From positions 9,694,248 through 9,758,247 of the forward strand of contig NW_019211454.1 of the NCBI RefSeq assembly GCF_002443255.2: a stretch of 64,000 nt of DNA, in the 5' to 3' direction. A program made the translations under genes and the position numbers. Shown here piece by piece: positions 40,777-52,407 of this stretch. Every line of letters begins with the position of its first letter. Positions within the stretch are counted from its first letter, which is position 1. The notes under the pieces were generated by a model. It did not search any database. It saw nothing but the letters and a program-made list of their open reading frames with translations, and was not told the origin of the DNA. This stretch comes from Varroa destructor (taxonomy: Eukaryota; Arthropoda; Arachnida; Mesostigmata; Varroidae).

Positions 40777-43700
40777 GTTCAGCTAATAAGCTGCTACCGT
40801 ACAGTTGGATTTTGTATCTAAGTTCGCTTCTGACTTGAAGGTATTTGGTAAATATCCGGCGTTGTAAGTGGCTGCATATAGTTAACTGAATGTTCGAGAT
40901 GTTCTGAACAAGGTAGACGTGACCCATAGATAAGTACTAAAGTAAATGTAACGTTCGTTCGTACCAGGACCAAACAGAAAAGTTGGGAGTGATGTCAGAT
41001 TTGCGCAATGAGTTGATCCTCAACTTTCTGAAATCCAAAAGTGCTTTAAGAACGACTCGGTTACATATTTCGAGTTCCATATCCGGTTCAACATTACCAC
41101 AAAGGTTTGGGTTCTTCCAGCACGAATCAGCGTATGCCTAACCTCATCACGCGTTCCTAAGGTATTATTAGAGCATCATCACGGGAATCAGGGCGGCTCA
41201 CTTCGTTATTATGTTCTAATTATAAAGTCAATATGGCTGTCATACAGTCGGGTGGACATAGGCATGTTGAATATAGCTAACACGTATTTACTTTATTTAT
41301 TTATTAATTGCTTATGTTAATTTTGTGCTTTTAAATATTAACAAAAAATTTCCATCTATATGTGTTCATGTTGCAAAGTATTGAGCATGTTTATCCGTTA
41401 GGTTAAGTTTAAGGAACTTTAAGGAACTATATACTAGCACGTGCCGGGCTCGACCTTCAAGAGATTAGTGATAAGAGTTTCTGTATTTCCAATACTGTCA
41501 ATTAACACCTATATGCATACCGGTTTGTGGCTAGCTTGACAAGTTTTGTTCCCAATCTTTATTAAGTGCTACGTGTCTGTCATGCGTCGGACGCCATTCT
41601 GTACCCATTTTGCACGTTAGCCACGTTTTCTCCAATGCAGTCCTTTCACACTTTTTAATGAGTGAGTGAGTAATCAAACAAATCCATACCTCCACAACTA
41701 TCAAACAATATCATTAAGCTTAACTAGCCCTATCTATTAAGATTTTTCCCAGCGAAGAACATTTGCTCCACTTATATGTATATTGATTATAGTCATTTTT
41801 ACCCATCATCACTATGACTTTTATTATAACGATCATGATTTCGAGCTTTATTTTTACTCGTTTAATAACATTTTTTCCGTTTCGTATTTTGCTCATGCTC
41901 TAGCAACTGTTGCATCGGCCCTTTATTCTGGAGACCCTTCTGGCAACTTCGGACTCCCTGTGTTTTCTCTTTGTTTCACGACACTGTGTCCACGGTCCCG
42001 TCCGACCATTTACTTGTCCACGTCCATACATTCATCTAGCGGGCGAAGCCCCCATCCCTTGTCGCACGCACATACAAAATCTTATATATATATAGGGGCA
42101 TATATTATTTGGGTGCGTTTGTAAATGATGGGCTTATGGCTGTGTGGAAATAGAGCTGTTTGCACCAACGCGATGTCTGTCTGTATCGCGGTAGGTTAGT
42201 CTCGCCTAGAGGCTGGTATCGCAGGTGTGCTAGGTGCAGTCAGTTTCTGCGAGTCCACAGCTGGTAGCTAGCTAATTTGGCGTTGGCTGTGATACCGTAA
42301 GATGATTCCGAAGATTTGTTTCTATAAAGGATTAGCCAAAGGTTAGTTCGCATAACAAGGCTCTGGTTTCTGGTCAAAATATTTGCCTAACTATGAAATG
42401 AACCTTTACTTCACGGCTACTGCCGGTGCCGTCGGCGTTTTTGCGATGGTAGGGACGGCGCTGTGTGACATTCGAAATCTGCGGGAGAGAACGTTATAGC
42501 CACGCGCACCGTCATACCCGTTACCGGCACAAATATTACCACCGAAGTCACTAACCAGCGCAGACGACGACAACGACAAAGCTAATAACTGCAATGATCA
42601 TAGCAGCTGATACGATACATACAGCGTAAACCGCACAAGTAACGCCAGCAGAATCAACCTGCCGCAGAAGCGTCTGGCCAGTCGTTTACCAAACACCGCG
42701 AGCGACGATCGAAGAGCAATCGCAGTGGTACAAGTGGTAGCGGTAGCGAAAAACAAAGTTGAAGCGAAAGTACGCTACGCACGCCGCTGTCGCGTCGTTG
42801 CAGTTCGTCTTTTCGGTCGGCCGTCCAGAATCAAATAATAATAATGATTGAAGCGACGAGATTTGAGTTTTTGCTTTTATTTATTTATTTATTTTTTTCA
42901 CTTCTGTAGCTGTGGCTTCTGCTTATTATTCCGTTGTTGTTGACGTCTAGCGATATTCGGTTGTCGTTGCCACTGAGAACAGGGGACGGCTTACCGACTA
43001 CCTGAGGACATTTAATGTAAAAAGCGATTCACGTGGAGACTAGTGATGGCCTGCATAGATAAGGACATCTGGGGGTGTGCACCTCCACGTTGATGTGTCT
43101 CGGGGCAGTTTGTCAATGGATAATGGTTTCATCGTAGAGATCAGTAGAGTGGCATAATCACGCACTAAGTGTGCAGCATTGGTCAATCAGGACAGCGTAG
43201 GTATATGTGACATTTTGGTACATGCGAAAAAATGACGGTCTTCGAAGACGGAATTTTAATCTTGTAGATCATGCCTACTGCTTATAAGAGGAATTTATTA
43301 TGTAGATAGTTTGATGAAGAGTAAACATCTTTTTCCTTGCTGCCACTCGGGGACAGGAGCTGAATGAAGAAAGTGAACCCTGCGAAATGTCACATATAGG
43401 TACGTTACCCAACGAAATTCGCACCGGCAGTTACCGGTGATCGAATCTCATGAAGGCAGTCCGGACGTCGTAATTTCAGGCAGCTAGCGTAACAGTAGCT
43501 GAAAACAATTGGTAAAATCGGGCTTTTGATTATGGCTATGATGAAATGACCGATTCTAAAACAACCGAGAGTCTTGTTTACGCATCGGATGGACTATAAG
43601 GGGACCGTCCCCATCAAGCAGGTCTATCTTCGCGCCGTTGACGCTATTGGCGAGGAAGTGTCATAGCTTACGTTAGCGAATGACATCGAGGTCATGCGAC

Positions 43701-44249
43701 GATTCGTGCCTCAATGTGTCCGTACTATGTAGGAAGTGTGCTTATCACTGCTTGTTGTTATGTTAGTTTTTTTGTTATTATTTGAAATATCCGGCCGATT
43801 AGTTCAGCTGTGCTAGGTATTATTTTCCTGTTGCGTTTGGGATTCTGCTCGTATGTACATCTAGATCTAGTTATCGTCTCCATTGATACGAGCGCTACGA
43901 AGGCTTCTGTAATAATGTTCTATGTTAACAATTAAATCGTGTGCAAGTGCTACGATATATAATTGGCAATAGTAATCGATTATAATAATATCTATGGCAT
44001 GTTTACAGGGGGTATCAGTGGATTTATTTATACATGAGAAGTGTGCAAATATGCGCTCAACATCTAAGAACGACTAGAAATCAAACAACAGTCCTGCTTA
44101 ATCCCTGCCGAAGAAACGTCTAGTTCTGTTGACATCTAGCGGTATTTAATCCACTAGCTTCGCAAAGACGGGACCCAAATAATGCCCGCTATGGGGCAGT
44201 GAAACTGTATCGTTCATGATGGCACCACTGCGAGCACACGTACTAATAG
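40777..44249. repeat. Direct repeat, copy A (offset 19,751 bp)
   Basis: Every part I compared is identical to 60528-64000, including the start (GTTCAGCTAATAAG), the internal frames at 41783-42124 and 61534-61875, and the last bases of the window. The left boundary is sharp: at 40776 the flank differs from that at 60527. No gene was recognised inside; it holds a TTTA microsatellite and triplet-rich sequence. It may be one end of a tandem duplication unit or an assembly redundancy. The true right end lies beyond the window. Confidence 0.92.
42874..42898. repeat. TTTA microsatellite (copy A)
   Basis: A run of TTTA units passes into poly-T. The same run recurs at 62625-62649 in the second copy. 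Confidence 0.85.
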
Positions 44250-47200
44250 AAAAGTACCTATATATTAATACTAAACTGTTCCCAATAAACACTGCTCTGA
44301 TATAGCGACCGATCGATGTTACAACCGCTACTGCTGCTGCCACTGGGAAAACACCGATCAATTCAACTGTTACATATAAATATCGAAGGGTAATTTATTG
44401 ATTTATCCTATCAGACCCTCGATTTAGGTAGATGCTTGATCCGAGAATCATGAATATCATTCGCTCGGAAATCTAGACCCACTTGGGTTTTTCAAAGACA
44501 TCCCGACATCGAATTGTTCACGATGTGCCCATGTGCATCTTCACTAAGCATCATTGGTGGACGGACTAATCAGTAAACATAACGTGAAATTACAATCGCA
44601 GATTCAAAATACGTTGTCGGTACACTACCGAGCTGTATCGCGCACAGATTAAGGAACGCGTTCCTTATATATTTGCTAGCTTAGGAACCAGTCTAGGACA
44701 TATCTTTACACATGCATAAATATACGGTGCGTTTATAGAGACCTATTTCCCTTAGTCGATGTTGACTGCTAGTAATAAGGAATACTATAGCAGGATTTGT
44801 CTATAGCCATTATTGTCCAGTACCTATTGATACCTAAAACGCTGCGTTCAAGCTGGCAGCTCCTGTTGTGGCAAATGAACGCTCGTTCGTCACAGGCGAC
44901 CCATCGCTATACGCTGGATTGAATTTAGCTAGAATAATCTATGCAATCGTACATAGAACTTGTTTCACAAAAAACGAACTACCTCCGCCATCTCCTACTG
45001 TTACGTTACGCATTCGATCATGCCATCAGTATATCCATTTGTTAACTATTGCACCGAAGCATCTGAATGCTCCAGCCGTGTGATGGCTATAAAACCCGTG
45101 TATCCCTATACAGTAACTTTTTGGCTACCGTTTCTGATTAGAATTCGGGTCATACACTTTAAACAACCAGTAACCAACACAGGAAGAACCTCTATTATAG
45201 CGTCATTTGTCCAGCTTAATGAATAGTTAGCTATCCGTACTCATAGCAATGCGAGAGCCAAATAGGTTAGCGTTAAATAGTTGGGCTAATTTGGAAAATC
45301 CTACACAGCTTTTTTTGTTTGTGTTAAATGTCACGCCTTCCTATTAAAGAGACTCATTTAGCGTTTGTAGTTGCCTTCGGAACTTTCCTCCCGTACGTGC
45401 TAACATCTAATCTACTGAGGTCTCATGAAGGAGTCCGGCAAGCAACGGTACCTTTGTCATGTGGTCGTAGACGCTCGTTTGTTGGCATAAGATAGTTGTT
45501 ACTCTCTTTAACATACGCGTGGTCGTGGTCAAAACAAGCGTGTCTATGGCCAGGGTAGCTGAATTTTGCTGGGATCACCCTTAGGGGGCGTAGCCGTAAG
45601 CAAAGAGAAACAACAATAACGACATTTTTGCTGCAAGTAGCTCCCTCGTACGGGCAAACCCAGGGCGCCCTGGGCGCTGAAGGTAAAGAAGTAGCAATTT
45701 CTACCCACACTTTCGTCTTAATACGCTTGTTTCCGAATAACGGAATTGACCAACGCAATATCTGTTTACTGAAGGATTCGATCTTTGTCGGTAAAATGAT
45801 ACATATATAGTAGCGTAATCGTGACGAAGATGAGCTTAACCCTATTACCCGTATTTCTATTACGCTTTGACAAAATCAAGAAAAATCTACGTTTTGTTTA
45901 GGATTGCATATTTAGCAATAAACGACCGTCTGGCTTTCGTTTGATGACAGATAATCGATTTGTCCCTTTTGTGGCACAAAACTGAATTCGACACAAAAGA
46001 AAAGAAAAACAATTAGAAGTATTCGAAAATAGGACCTTTCGGAACTCGAAAAGAGTTCTCGAAAAGAAGCACATTATGCCTATGTTTTACACCGATACAC
46101 AGAATAGTCGCTCTGATGGCCCAGGCAGTAAGCCAGCCCCAATAACCCGTTTAATGCGGTGACCATCAAGCTTGTCATAAAGAACAGATGCTACAGTGCG
46201 TAAATTTGACAATCAATCAAGGCAGGGATATGTAACATAATACAGTTTATTAAAAATGTTCTACGAAGAGATCCGCTTCTGCACACCTTCTTTCAAACGC
46301 ATTTATAACATCTAGTCGTTTTTAGAGTTCTCATTCTTAGAGTTAAAGAGGTTTTCCTCTATTCATCTTCTCTGGTAGCAGTCTGTTCTGTCCGGCCCTC
46401 TAATTACACTAAATTTGACCAGTAAGCACAAGTCAACAATAGTAATCTTTTTCTACACTTCTCAACTGATCTTTTTCAGTTTATATCTCTGGCCCTACCT
46501 CTGAAGTGACCGACACTTAGATGCTGTATTCAAATAGCAGGCCGTTTATTGATTCACCGGAAAAAAACAACACTTCGTATTGATAACCTAGCATAAATAT
46601 TATAAACAGACACAAATAAAAATAGGTGCCTTTGTCAAGGTTACGCGTCCGTGACGTTTTTCACGCTGGTCAGAATAGCAATTTCGATTTATTGGTACCG
46701 TTGTAGTCGCCGCCGTTGATACAAAATCTCTTTACTTTGATAAAATGAAACATGTAAAGAGCTTTTCTGGTGGTGATTTTCCTGTCTACCTTTTAAATCC
46801 GATATCAGCTAGGGCAAGGGACATCGAGGATCGCGTTTAGCTGTAGGCGTAAACACCGCGATCCGTTGGCAATATTTAATGGCAATGGGTACGTTTTACC
46901 GAAATAAAATCCGTCGAATGGCGTATAATTGATATGTGCGCAGAGTGTAATAGGCGTGTCCATCTTTTTTACATGCGACATAATTTCCTCTAGTTAAAAA
47001 CGAACGAAAGATGGTTAAACTACATTTGTCATTTAACGATACGGATCGCCACAACACTGCAAAAGAATTGGACTAACATTAAACTATTAGCGGAAGTTAG
47101 GTCTTGTCCTGAAAACGATAGGTACAAGTATCAGTTCCAGCTGCTTTTAGTGTCGTACCCATATGTTGTTGATCCTAATTTCTTCCATCTACAGTTTATA

Positions 47201-48839
47201 TGTAGTTGCTGTAAAAAAAAAAACAGATGCGATGGAAGATGATTTACACTATCATTTATATAGTAAGTGTGTTTTTATCATCTAGCGAACGAAGCCACTC
47301 TAGCGTGTTAAGGGAAATTTTCAAGAAGATGATCAGACGGTTTGCTCCTATTTCCGAGAAGCTGTCGTCCATGTTTGGCCATTCTAGAAACAGAGCGAGG
47401 TGGGGCAATCTTCAAAGCCAATGACGGCGGCAACAGCTGGAGCAATGACAATTTAAATAACTGCAAGGTAAAAGTGACACCTGTAGAAGGTCAAAGCGCC
47501 CGGAGACATCTTACGTATATATATGTGATGGCAATCAGAGCTGGTGTTATCGTTGTTACAAGTCGCTGACTGCGTGAACAATTCTCAAGGTGTGCCTCGT
47601 GCCAGTAAGCCATGGTCATAGCTTTGGCGACAACGGAACCGAATCGACCTAGCCATTTGGAAGCTTTTCTCTTTAGTATATATATGATTATGGCTGTGTT
47701 ATACATGATTGTGAAGTGTTTTTCATGGGAGAATAGCGTTCGTTGAAAGCCAACTTATTTGAAGACTGTTTAAAGGTTGTTCTTAGTTTGTCTACACGTT
47801 CCGATTTTTCTCGCTTTCAATTTGGCAATACAGTACGTGCTAACTGCGCTCTAATGGATAACCTGCAACAAAAACACGTTTAATCAAAACTAACAAACTG
47901 CTAGACTGTCTAGGCAATAGACCCCGTTCTCACGCAGAGCTTCTATTTACTAACTCGTACGTTGCGTGAGCGTATATATACTAGGACGGATTTGAAGCGA
48001 TGTGAACTTTCATATACACTCTATACATGGACACTTTTGACTATGCGTGTCTATATATGCACGTGCTACTTTTATGGCCTCCCTTTCAGTGTGACTACGC
48101 TGGAGGCAAAGATGGGGGGCGGCCCCTTTCTTTGCAGGCTAACCGACATCAACCACTTTTGAAATCCAAGCACTACATTTTCAGTTTATCAGAATTACGA
48201 GCTGCGCCTGCGTTGGTGTTACTAGTTTATAATGGCGTTTCAGCGTTACATATACACAAACATACTGTGTATAATCGTACTGTGATCGTTGTGCAACGGG
48301 GTGGGGCCTCGGGGAAGGTTATCTTGCGTAAAAAAGGTCCACAAGCCAACGTCTCATTTTATAGAAGTAGCGACGTGACACGCTATGATGAGGCGGCCAC
48401 CCTACAAATATAGCGCCTACCGACTGCCGGTCAAGACGCATGGCAGAAGATGGGTAGCCGTACCTCTAATTGCGATCAGTGAAGTGTTCCGGGCTACTTG
48501 GAGAAGTATCGTAGCTAAAATTACAACTTTGCTAGATACTAGATTGTTAGCTCGTAGCTATATCTAATGCGGTCGAGCAGGTGTTGCAGTTCGTAGTGTA
48601 CTTTCGATGATGATTCCGCGAAACGTCGAAGAAAAGCAAAAATCAGTTGTTTAGATGGCCTTACGACCTTAACAATTGTCGCACGATGCCGAATGCAGCA
48701 AACAACCGAGTGATGAGATGAATACATATAAAATGAGAAGTTACAATGAAGCACATAAACGGTCCGCTACGTATGATTGTGAAATGGGCAAATAAGTACG
48801 CGATTTTTGAGTGTGTTACGCAATGCGACAGGGGCATAT
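44250..48839. other. Non-coding stretch between repeat copy A and the gap
   Basis: No gene recognised with confidence. Frames up to 128 codons (48027-48413, plus) are unassigned. Two short perfect palindromes occur at 44650-44667 and 45659-45674. A small frame with a signal-peptide-like start at 47227-47424 is listed separately. Confidence 0.55.
47227..47424 (+). CDS. Small frame with signal-like N-terminus, unassigned
   Basis: The 65-residue product would begin with a basic residue and a hydrophobic segment (about residues 5-18) ending in small and polar residues, as in a signal peptide. A cationic stretch with alternating hydrophobic and basic residues (about 28-50) follows. This outline fits a small secreted peptide, but there are no cysteines and no family match that I know. 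A chance frame is more likely. No intron, promoter or homologue supports it. Confidence 0.1.
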   Translation: MRWKMIYTIIYIVSVFLSSSERSHSSVLREIFKKMIRRFAPISEKLSSMFGHSRNRARWGNLQSQ

Positions 48840-48864
48840 NNNNNNNNNNNNNNNNNNNNNNNNN
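48840..48864. other. Assembly gap of 25 N
   Basis: Twenty-five N characters join two contigs. The flanks (GGGCATAT before, TATATCACC after) hint at a TA-rich repeat at the break. The gap lies about 220 bp left of the first histone 3' signal, so the link between the histone cluster and the sequence to its left depends on scaffolding. Confidence 0.98.
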
Positions 48865-49088
48865 TATATCACCTAAATGGGTACACGTGATATAGACGGG
48901 CTTTAGCAATTGACGAGCATTTCTCTGTCTCTTGGGTCGTGCTACTCGAAAGGATTGATTTTTAGAATCTAAGCTTACTTGAAGATCAGACGTGTATAAC
49001 TATAGATTTATACACACACAGACGTAGTGAGAAATGGATAATAACGCTAGTTCTAATAGCTATGGTGGTTGATCTCATAGAGCTTGGT

Positions 49089-49104
49089 GGCCCTGAAAAG
49101 GACC
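49089..49104 (-). promoter_or_regulatory. Histone 3' stem-loop of H2B-1 (variant)
   Basis: On the minus strand GGTCCTTTTCAGGGCC forms the 6-bp stem and TTTC loop bound by SLBP for histone mRNA 3' processing. It differs from the other eight copies at the third stem position, giving a G-U wobble instead of a C-G pair. Confidence 0.93.
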
Positions 49105-49131
49105 GTTTTTTTGTTCCGAAGAAACGACAAT

Positions 49132-49506
49132 TTACTTGGAGGAAGTGTACTTGGTGACAGCCTTAGTACCTTCAGACACGGCGTGCTTAGCCAGTTCACC
49201 AGGAAGCAGAAGCCTAACAGCAGTCTGAACCTCCCGAGAGGTGATAGTCGACCTCTTATTATAATGGGACAGGCGGGAGGCTTCAGCGGCAATTCTCTCA
49301 AAGATGTCGTTCACAAATGAGTTCATGATGGACATGGCTTTCGAGGAGATACCGGTATCAGGATGGACCTGTTTGAGAACTTTGTAGATGTAAATGGAGA
49401 AGGACTCCTTCCTCCTGCGTTTTTTCTTCTTCTTGTCCGTGGCACGAACATTCTTTTGAGCCTTACCAGCCTTCTTCACGGCCTTTCCTGACGGTGCGGG
49501 CGGCAT
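49132..49506 (-). CDS. Histone H2B (copy 1)
   Basis: This is a complete intronless replication-dependent H2B of 124 residues. H2B pairs with H2A, and two such dimers complete the nucleosome around the H3-H4 tetramer. The Lys/Arg-rich tail (about residues 1-34) is followed by the histone fold ([20 protein letters not shown] through [24 protein letters not shown]) and the family C-terminus AVTKYTSSK. The start is the ATG at 49506, after a short leader and a GATAAATAG element at 49541-49549. It is divergent from H2A-1, with 199 bp between the start codons. The protein is identical to the other three H2B copies, although the DNA differs by synonymous changes. Confidence 0.98.
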   Translation of the reverse strand: MPPAPSGKAVKKAGKAQKNVRATDKKKKKRRRKESFSIYIYKVLKQVHPDTGISSKAMSIMNSFVNDIFERIAAEASRLSHYNKRSTITSREVQTAVRLLLPGELAKHAVSEGTKAVTKYTSSK

Positions 49507-49705
49507 CTTTTTTCAAATAAAGGCATCCCTCGACCAGCTTCTATTTATCGAGATTTGCTGCGCCGTCAGCGGACCTTTAGTGGAGAGGGAGGCTCTTGTG
49601 AGAAAAGCTCCGCTCTCCCAATAGCGCGCTCACACGCCTATAAATAGGACTCAGTAGAACTTCGAAAGCCATCTCGTGTTTGTTGTACCTAAATCGAACG
49701 AAACC
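49507..49705. promoter_or_regulatory. Divergent H2B-1 / H2A-1 promoter
   Basis: The 199 bp between the two start codons hold a TATA-like GATAAATAG for H2B (minus, 49549-49541) and TATAAATA for H2A (plus, 49639-49646). A CCCAATAGCGCGCT segment with a CCAAT core lies between them, near 49617-49630. The same layout is kept in the other H2A-H2B pairs, so the elements are credible by comparison. Confidence 0.85.
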
Positions 49706-50083
49706 ATGTCTGGACGCGGCAAAGGCGGAAAATCCAAGACGAAGGCAAAGACCAGGTCTACGCGTGCGGGACTTCAGTTTCCCGTCGGTCGTATCCACCG
49801 TCTGCTGCGCAAGGGCAGTTACGCCGAACGTGTTGGGGCTGGGGCCCCCGTGTACCTTGCTGCCGTCCTTGAGTACCTTGCCGCTGAGGTTCTGGAATTG
49901 GCTGGCAACGCCGCCCGTGACAACAAGAAAACCCGGATTATCCCTCGACATTTACAGTTGGCCATCCGTAATGACGAGGAATTAAATAAGCTTCTATCTG
50001 GCGTGACCATCGCCCAAGGTGGTGTCTTACCCAACATCCAGGCTGTCCTTCTGCCTAAGAAGACCGAGAAGGCCCAGGCTTAA
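49706..50083 (+). CDS. Histone H2A (copy 1)
   Basis: This is a complete intronless canonical H2A of 125 residues, partner of H2B in the nucleosome. The basic tail [18 protein letters not shown] is followed by the fold ([17 protein letters not shown] through [13 protein letters not shown]) and the docking region up to KKTEKAQA. There is no SQ motif, so it is not H2A.X, and there are no H2A.Z signatures. I chose the ATG at 49706 over the in-frame ATG 30 bases upstream, because it gives the conserved N-terminus and follows the leader end AACGAAACC shared by all copies. Relative to H2A-3 it carries Thr19 instead of Ser and Ser38 instead of Asn (Met counted). Confidence 0.98.
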   Translation: MSGRGKGGKSKTKAKTRSTRAGLQFPVGRIHRLLRKGSYAERVGAGAPVYLAAVLEYLAAEVLELAGNAARDNKKTRIIPRHLQLAIRNDEELNKLLSGVTIAQGGVLPNIQAVLLPKKTEKAQA

Positions 50084-50104
50084 GACTCTCGCAATTGAAA
50101 AAAC

Positions 50105-50120
50105 GGCCCTTTTCAGGGCC
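50105..50120 (+). promoter_or_regulatory. Histone 3' stem-loop of H2A-1
   Basis: GGCCCTTTTCAGGGCC, followed by ACCA, lies 21 bp after the stop codon. It is the canonical SLBP-binding hairpin of replication-dependent histone mRNAs. Confidence 0.96.
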
Positions 50121-50577
50121 ACCAGATGTTATAGGATCATATATTAGAAGCATTCTTTAACATTTCTTTAATCAATTTAACATAATATATTTATATAGAT
50201 CATATCTGGTAAGTGGTGGGATGCTATATAGACGCGGCATCTACTTCTCAAATAGCAGACGAATGCATTTGATCCTGCACAATAATCCTTTGGTAATTAA
50301 TAATTTCCGTAAATACCTCTGCTGAACACCAGGGCTTTTCCGGCCAACAAAACTAGGAATGATCTCTTTAGTCTACACAAACGGCCTTTTACAGGATTGC
50401 TTGTCTGTTCGAATAAAATCATGTTTTGTATCTTCTAAATGAATTTTAATATAATTTCAGTAGATTCACGTTTAATACGTGAGTTAAATGAAATGACATA
50501 GGAGACATTTGTTATCAAAGTCTTGGTCTGTTAAACGCATGCTGTTCGTCTTGGTTACCCTTTGATCCATTATTTAA
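50121..50577. other. Non-coding, between H2A-1 and the H4 pseudogene
   Basis: AT-rich spacer inside the left arm, mirrored at about 55437-55913. No gene or histone 3' signal belonging to the H4 pseudogene was found. Confidence 0.7.
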
Positions 50578-50867
50578 CTCAAGAAAACCCTCCGGACGTT
50601 GACAAAAGGTCATTAAGTCGTATTCGATTACATTCAAAACTTTTATACATATGTATCTCATGAATGACGTTCTTTGAAATAATCTGGAGGACACCACGAG
50701 TCTCCTCGTAAATTAGACCAGAGATATACCTGACACTATCACGGTAAGCCAAGCGGCGTGTAGCGGATTTAAAAACACCCTGAATATTATCACGAAGAAT
50801 CTTTCGGTGACGCTTAGCTCCTCCTCTTTCAAGGCCCTTCCCTCTTTTTTATCACGGCCAAAGATGT
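50578..50867 (-). pseudogene. Histone H4 pseudogene (left arm)
   Basis: On the minus strand a decayed but recognisable H4 can be followed from the N-terminal region through GAKRHRK, LRDNIQG, a KPAIRR-like segment and [13 protein letters not shown] into a poorly conserved C-terminus. The start codon is replaced by ACA, and two extra bases follow the second codon. An additional A in the tail shifts the frame again. The expected stem-loop and functional C-terminus are missing. It shares the start-codon loss and the 2-bp insertion with the copy at 55147-55436, so it was already dead before the arms separated or was later homogenised. Confidence 0.85.
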
Positions 50868-51099
50868 TGCTTTTTCACTCAACTACAAGCAGAATGTTTA
50901 TGAGGACGTGTTATCCTTTATGGTTAATCAAGGCACCATGTATGCCGATTTAACTGTCCCTAGTATCTTTTTGCCCGCCCATAACGATGTAGGTATTCTC
51001 TTATTTGGTATTTTGAAACGCTTTGGCGCGCTAAAGGGATGCGATCACCAATCAAGTGGTCACGTGACTGAATTCAGATCTTTGTTCGGCGACCGTTAA
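50853..51099 (+). other. Open frame A, kept open in both palindrome arms
   Basis: About 80 codons, from the H4 pseudogene start region to TAA, stay open both here and in the mirror copy (54915-55166, minus). Between the copies I count about 15 amino-acid changes against about 3 synonymous ones, which argues against purifying selection. The product is unrecognised. It lies where the H4 pseudogene's promoter should be, so it may be an accidental frame. Confidence 0.2.
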
Positions 51100-51290
51100 G
51101 GCTGCGTAGTTTATGTGCACCAGCGTAGAGTAAAATAAGGACTGCTTAAGCTATTTTTAAGAAGGGCTATAATAAGCGCTTATACTTATATCGCGTGGCA
51201 ATAATTTGCTGTAGCAATCGTTTGATTTATTGGGTATAAAATATGTGGATAAATCTTCTTTTTTAGCTTCTGGCTAATTTACCCGGGTTC

Positions 51291-51554
51291 ATGAAAGTGG
51301 GTTCTCTAGTGTTTAGTATAAGGGTCTTCGTATCATGGATGATGAGGCGGGGGTTTCTTATTGATTTTTCAGATTTCTACAATGACTCGTTGCTATTCCT
51401 TGCCATGGAACGACTTTATTTAAAATTTGCCAACTATATTCGAACTCGTGATGTCTCCAAGTTTATCCCAAAATTTTGTGCGTCGGACCTATATTCTCAG
51501 GAATTTATGGGTTCAACCAACTTTATGTTCTATATTATATTTATCATTACGTGA
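51291..51554 (+). other. Open frame B, kept open in both palindrome arms
   Basis: An 87-codon frame starting ATGAAAGTGG is matched by an 85-codon frame at 54466-54723 (minus). The length difference is a 6-base in-frame indel. I count roughly 12 replacement and 5 silent changes between them. No homologue is known to me, and a hydrophobic start and end are the only features. It could be a neutral relic or a fast-evolving gene. Confidence 0.2.
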
Positions 51555-52365
51555 ACTTGGAGTATAAAGTTTCGAAAATTAGATCAATAAATTTAATAGC
51601 TTTTAAGGATTTTTATTTTTGAGCGGAACAATATTTTATTACCATATAAGCAATGTTCTGTATAAAAATACTCTCAAATAGATGAGTTAACGTATTTCTG
51701 GGCGGGCTAATATAAATGTGTAAATATCTGTGAAATCAACTTGTACCATGAGGTTAACAAATACCTTGAATTCAAACTTTTTCGGCATTTTCCTCATGAC
51801 ATTATTTATTTAATGCTTACCCGATCCTTTTCTACCAGATTAATGTCCAAATCAGCGTAGGTTTATCATGTATCCTGCGTCACCTGACACGACTCAGGAA
51901 AGAAAATCTTCGTCATGACCGCTATTAAATAGGCAAATTGTTCATTTTGATTGGAACATGCTGCAATATAAAACGCATATTAAAGACATTGCTTCATTCA
52001 TTTTTGTTATACGCGATTCATTCCATAATTTTATAGTACCTAAACTAACATAACTAGAAAAACCACTAATTTTGTTAAAAACCTCATTAAAACTCATAAA
52101 GAATCAAATCAAAATATCTCAACAGCAAAATGTTGGTTAAACATAGACAGAATCCAAGCAAAACGGTATAGCACAGTTCATTTCAAAAGTTTGAATTAGG
52201 AAGTTTCTGAGAAAAGACCAACACACACATGTAACAAAACTCTACTTCAAAATGCAAAAATTCCGCATTTTTTACTATAACAAGCTCGGCATTCACTTTA
52301 AACACCAGCTCGAAACACGAAGAATATGAAGAGATTGTAAAGTGGTTGATCTCGTAAAACCTGGT
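51555..52365. other. Non-coding, AT-rich part of the left arm
   Basis: AT-rich sequence mirrored at about 53651-54465. No gene recognised. Confidence 0.7.
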
Positions 52366-52381
52366 GGCCCTGAAAAGGGCC
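52366..52381 (-). promoter_or_regulatory. Histone 3' stem-loop of H2B-2
   Basis: On the minus strand this is the canonical GGCCCTTTTCAGGGCC hairpin followed by ACCA, 26 bp after the H2B-2 stop codon. Confidence 0.96.
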
Positions 52382-52407
52382 GTTTTTTGTGCCGAAGAAC
52401 CGACGAT

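Noticed and set aside
43420..43500. tRNA-like segment with GATTCGATC on the minus strand
   Set aside because: A partly pairing acceptor can be drawn, but the T-arm stem does not form and the A box is weak.
48989..49000. Sequencing-adapter remnant near the gap (AGATCAGACGTGT)
   Set aside because: Only about nine bases match a common adapter and the flanks do not; chance is sufficient.
49577..49951. Long frames antisense to the H2A genes (also at 52342-52767, 53249-53674, 56083-56487, 57796-58260 and 58407-58832)
   Set aside because: They are shadows of the codon bias of the histone genes; the conserved protein lies on the other strand.
50853..51099. H3 pseudogene divergent from the H4 pseudogene
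   Set aside because: Expected from gene order, but no H3 motif ([25 protein letters not shown] or similar) could be found in any frame.
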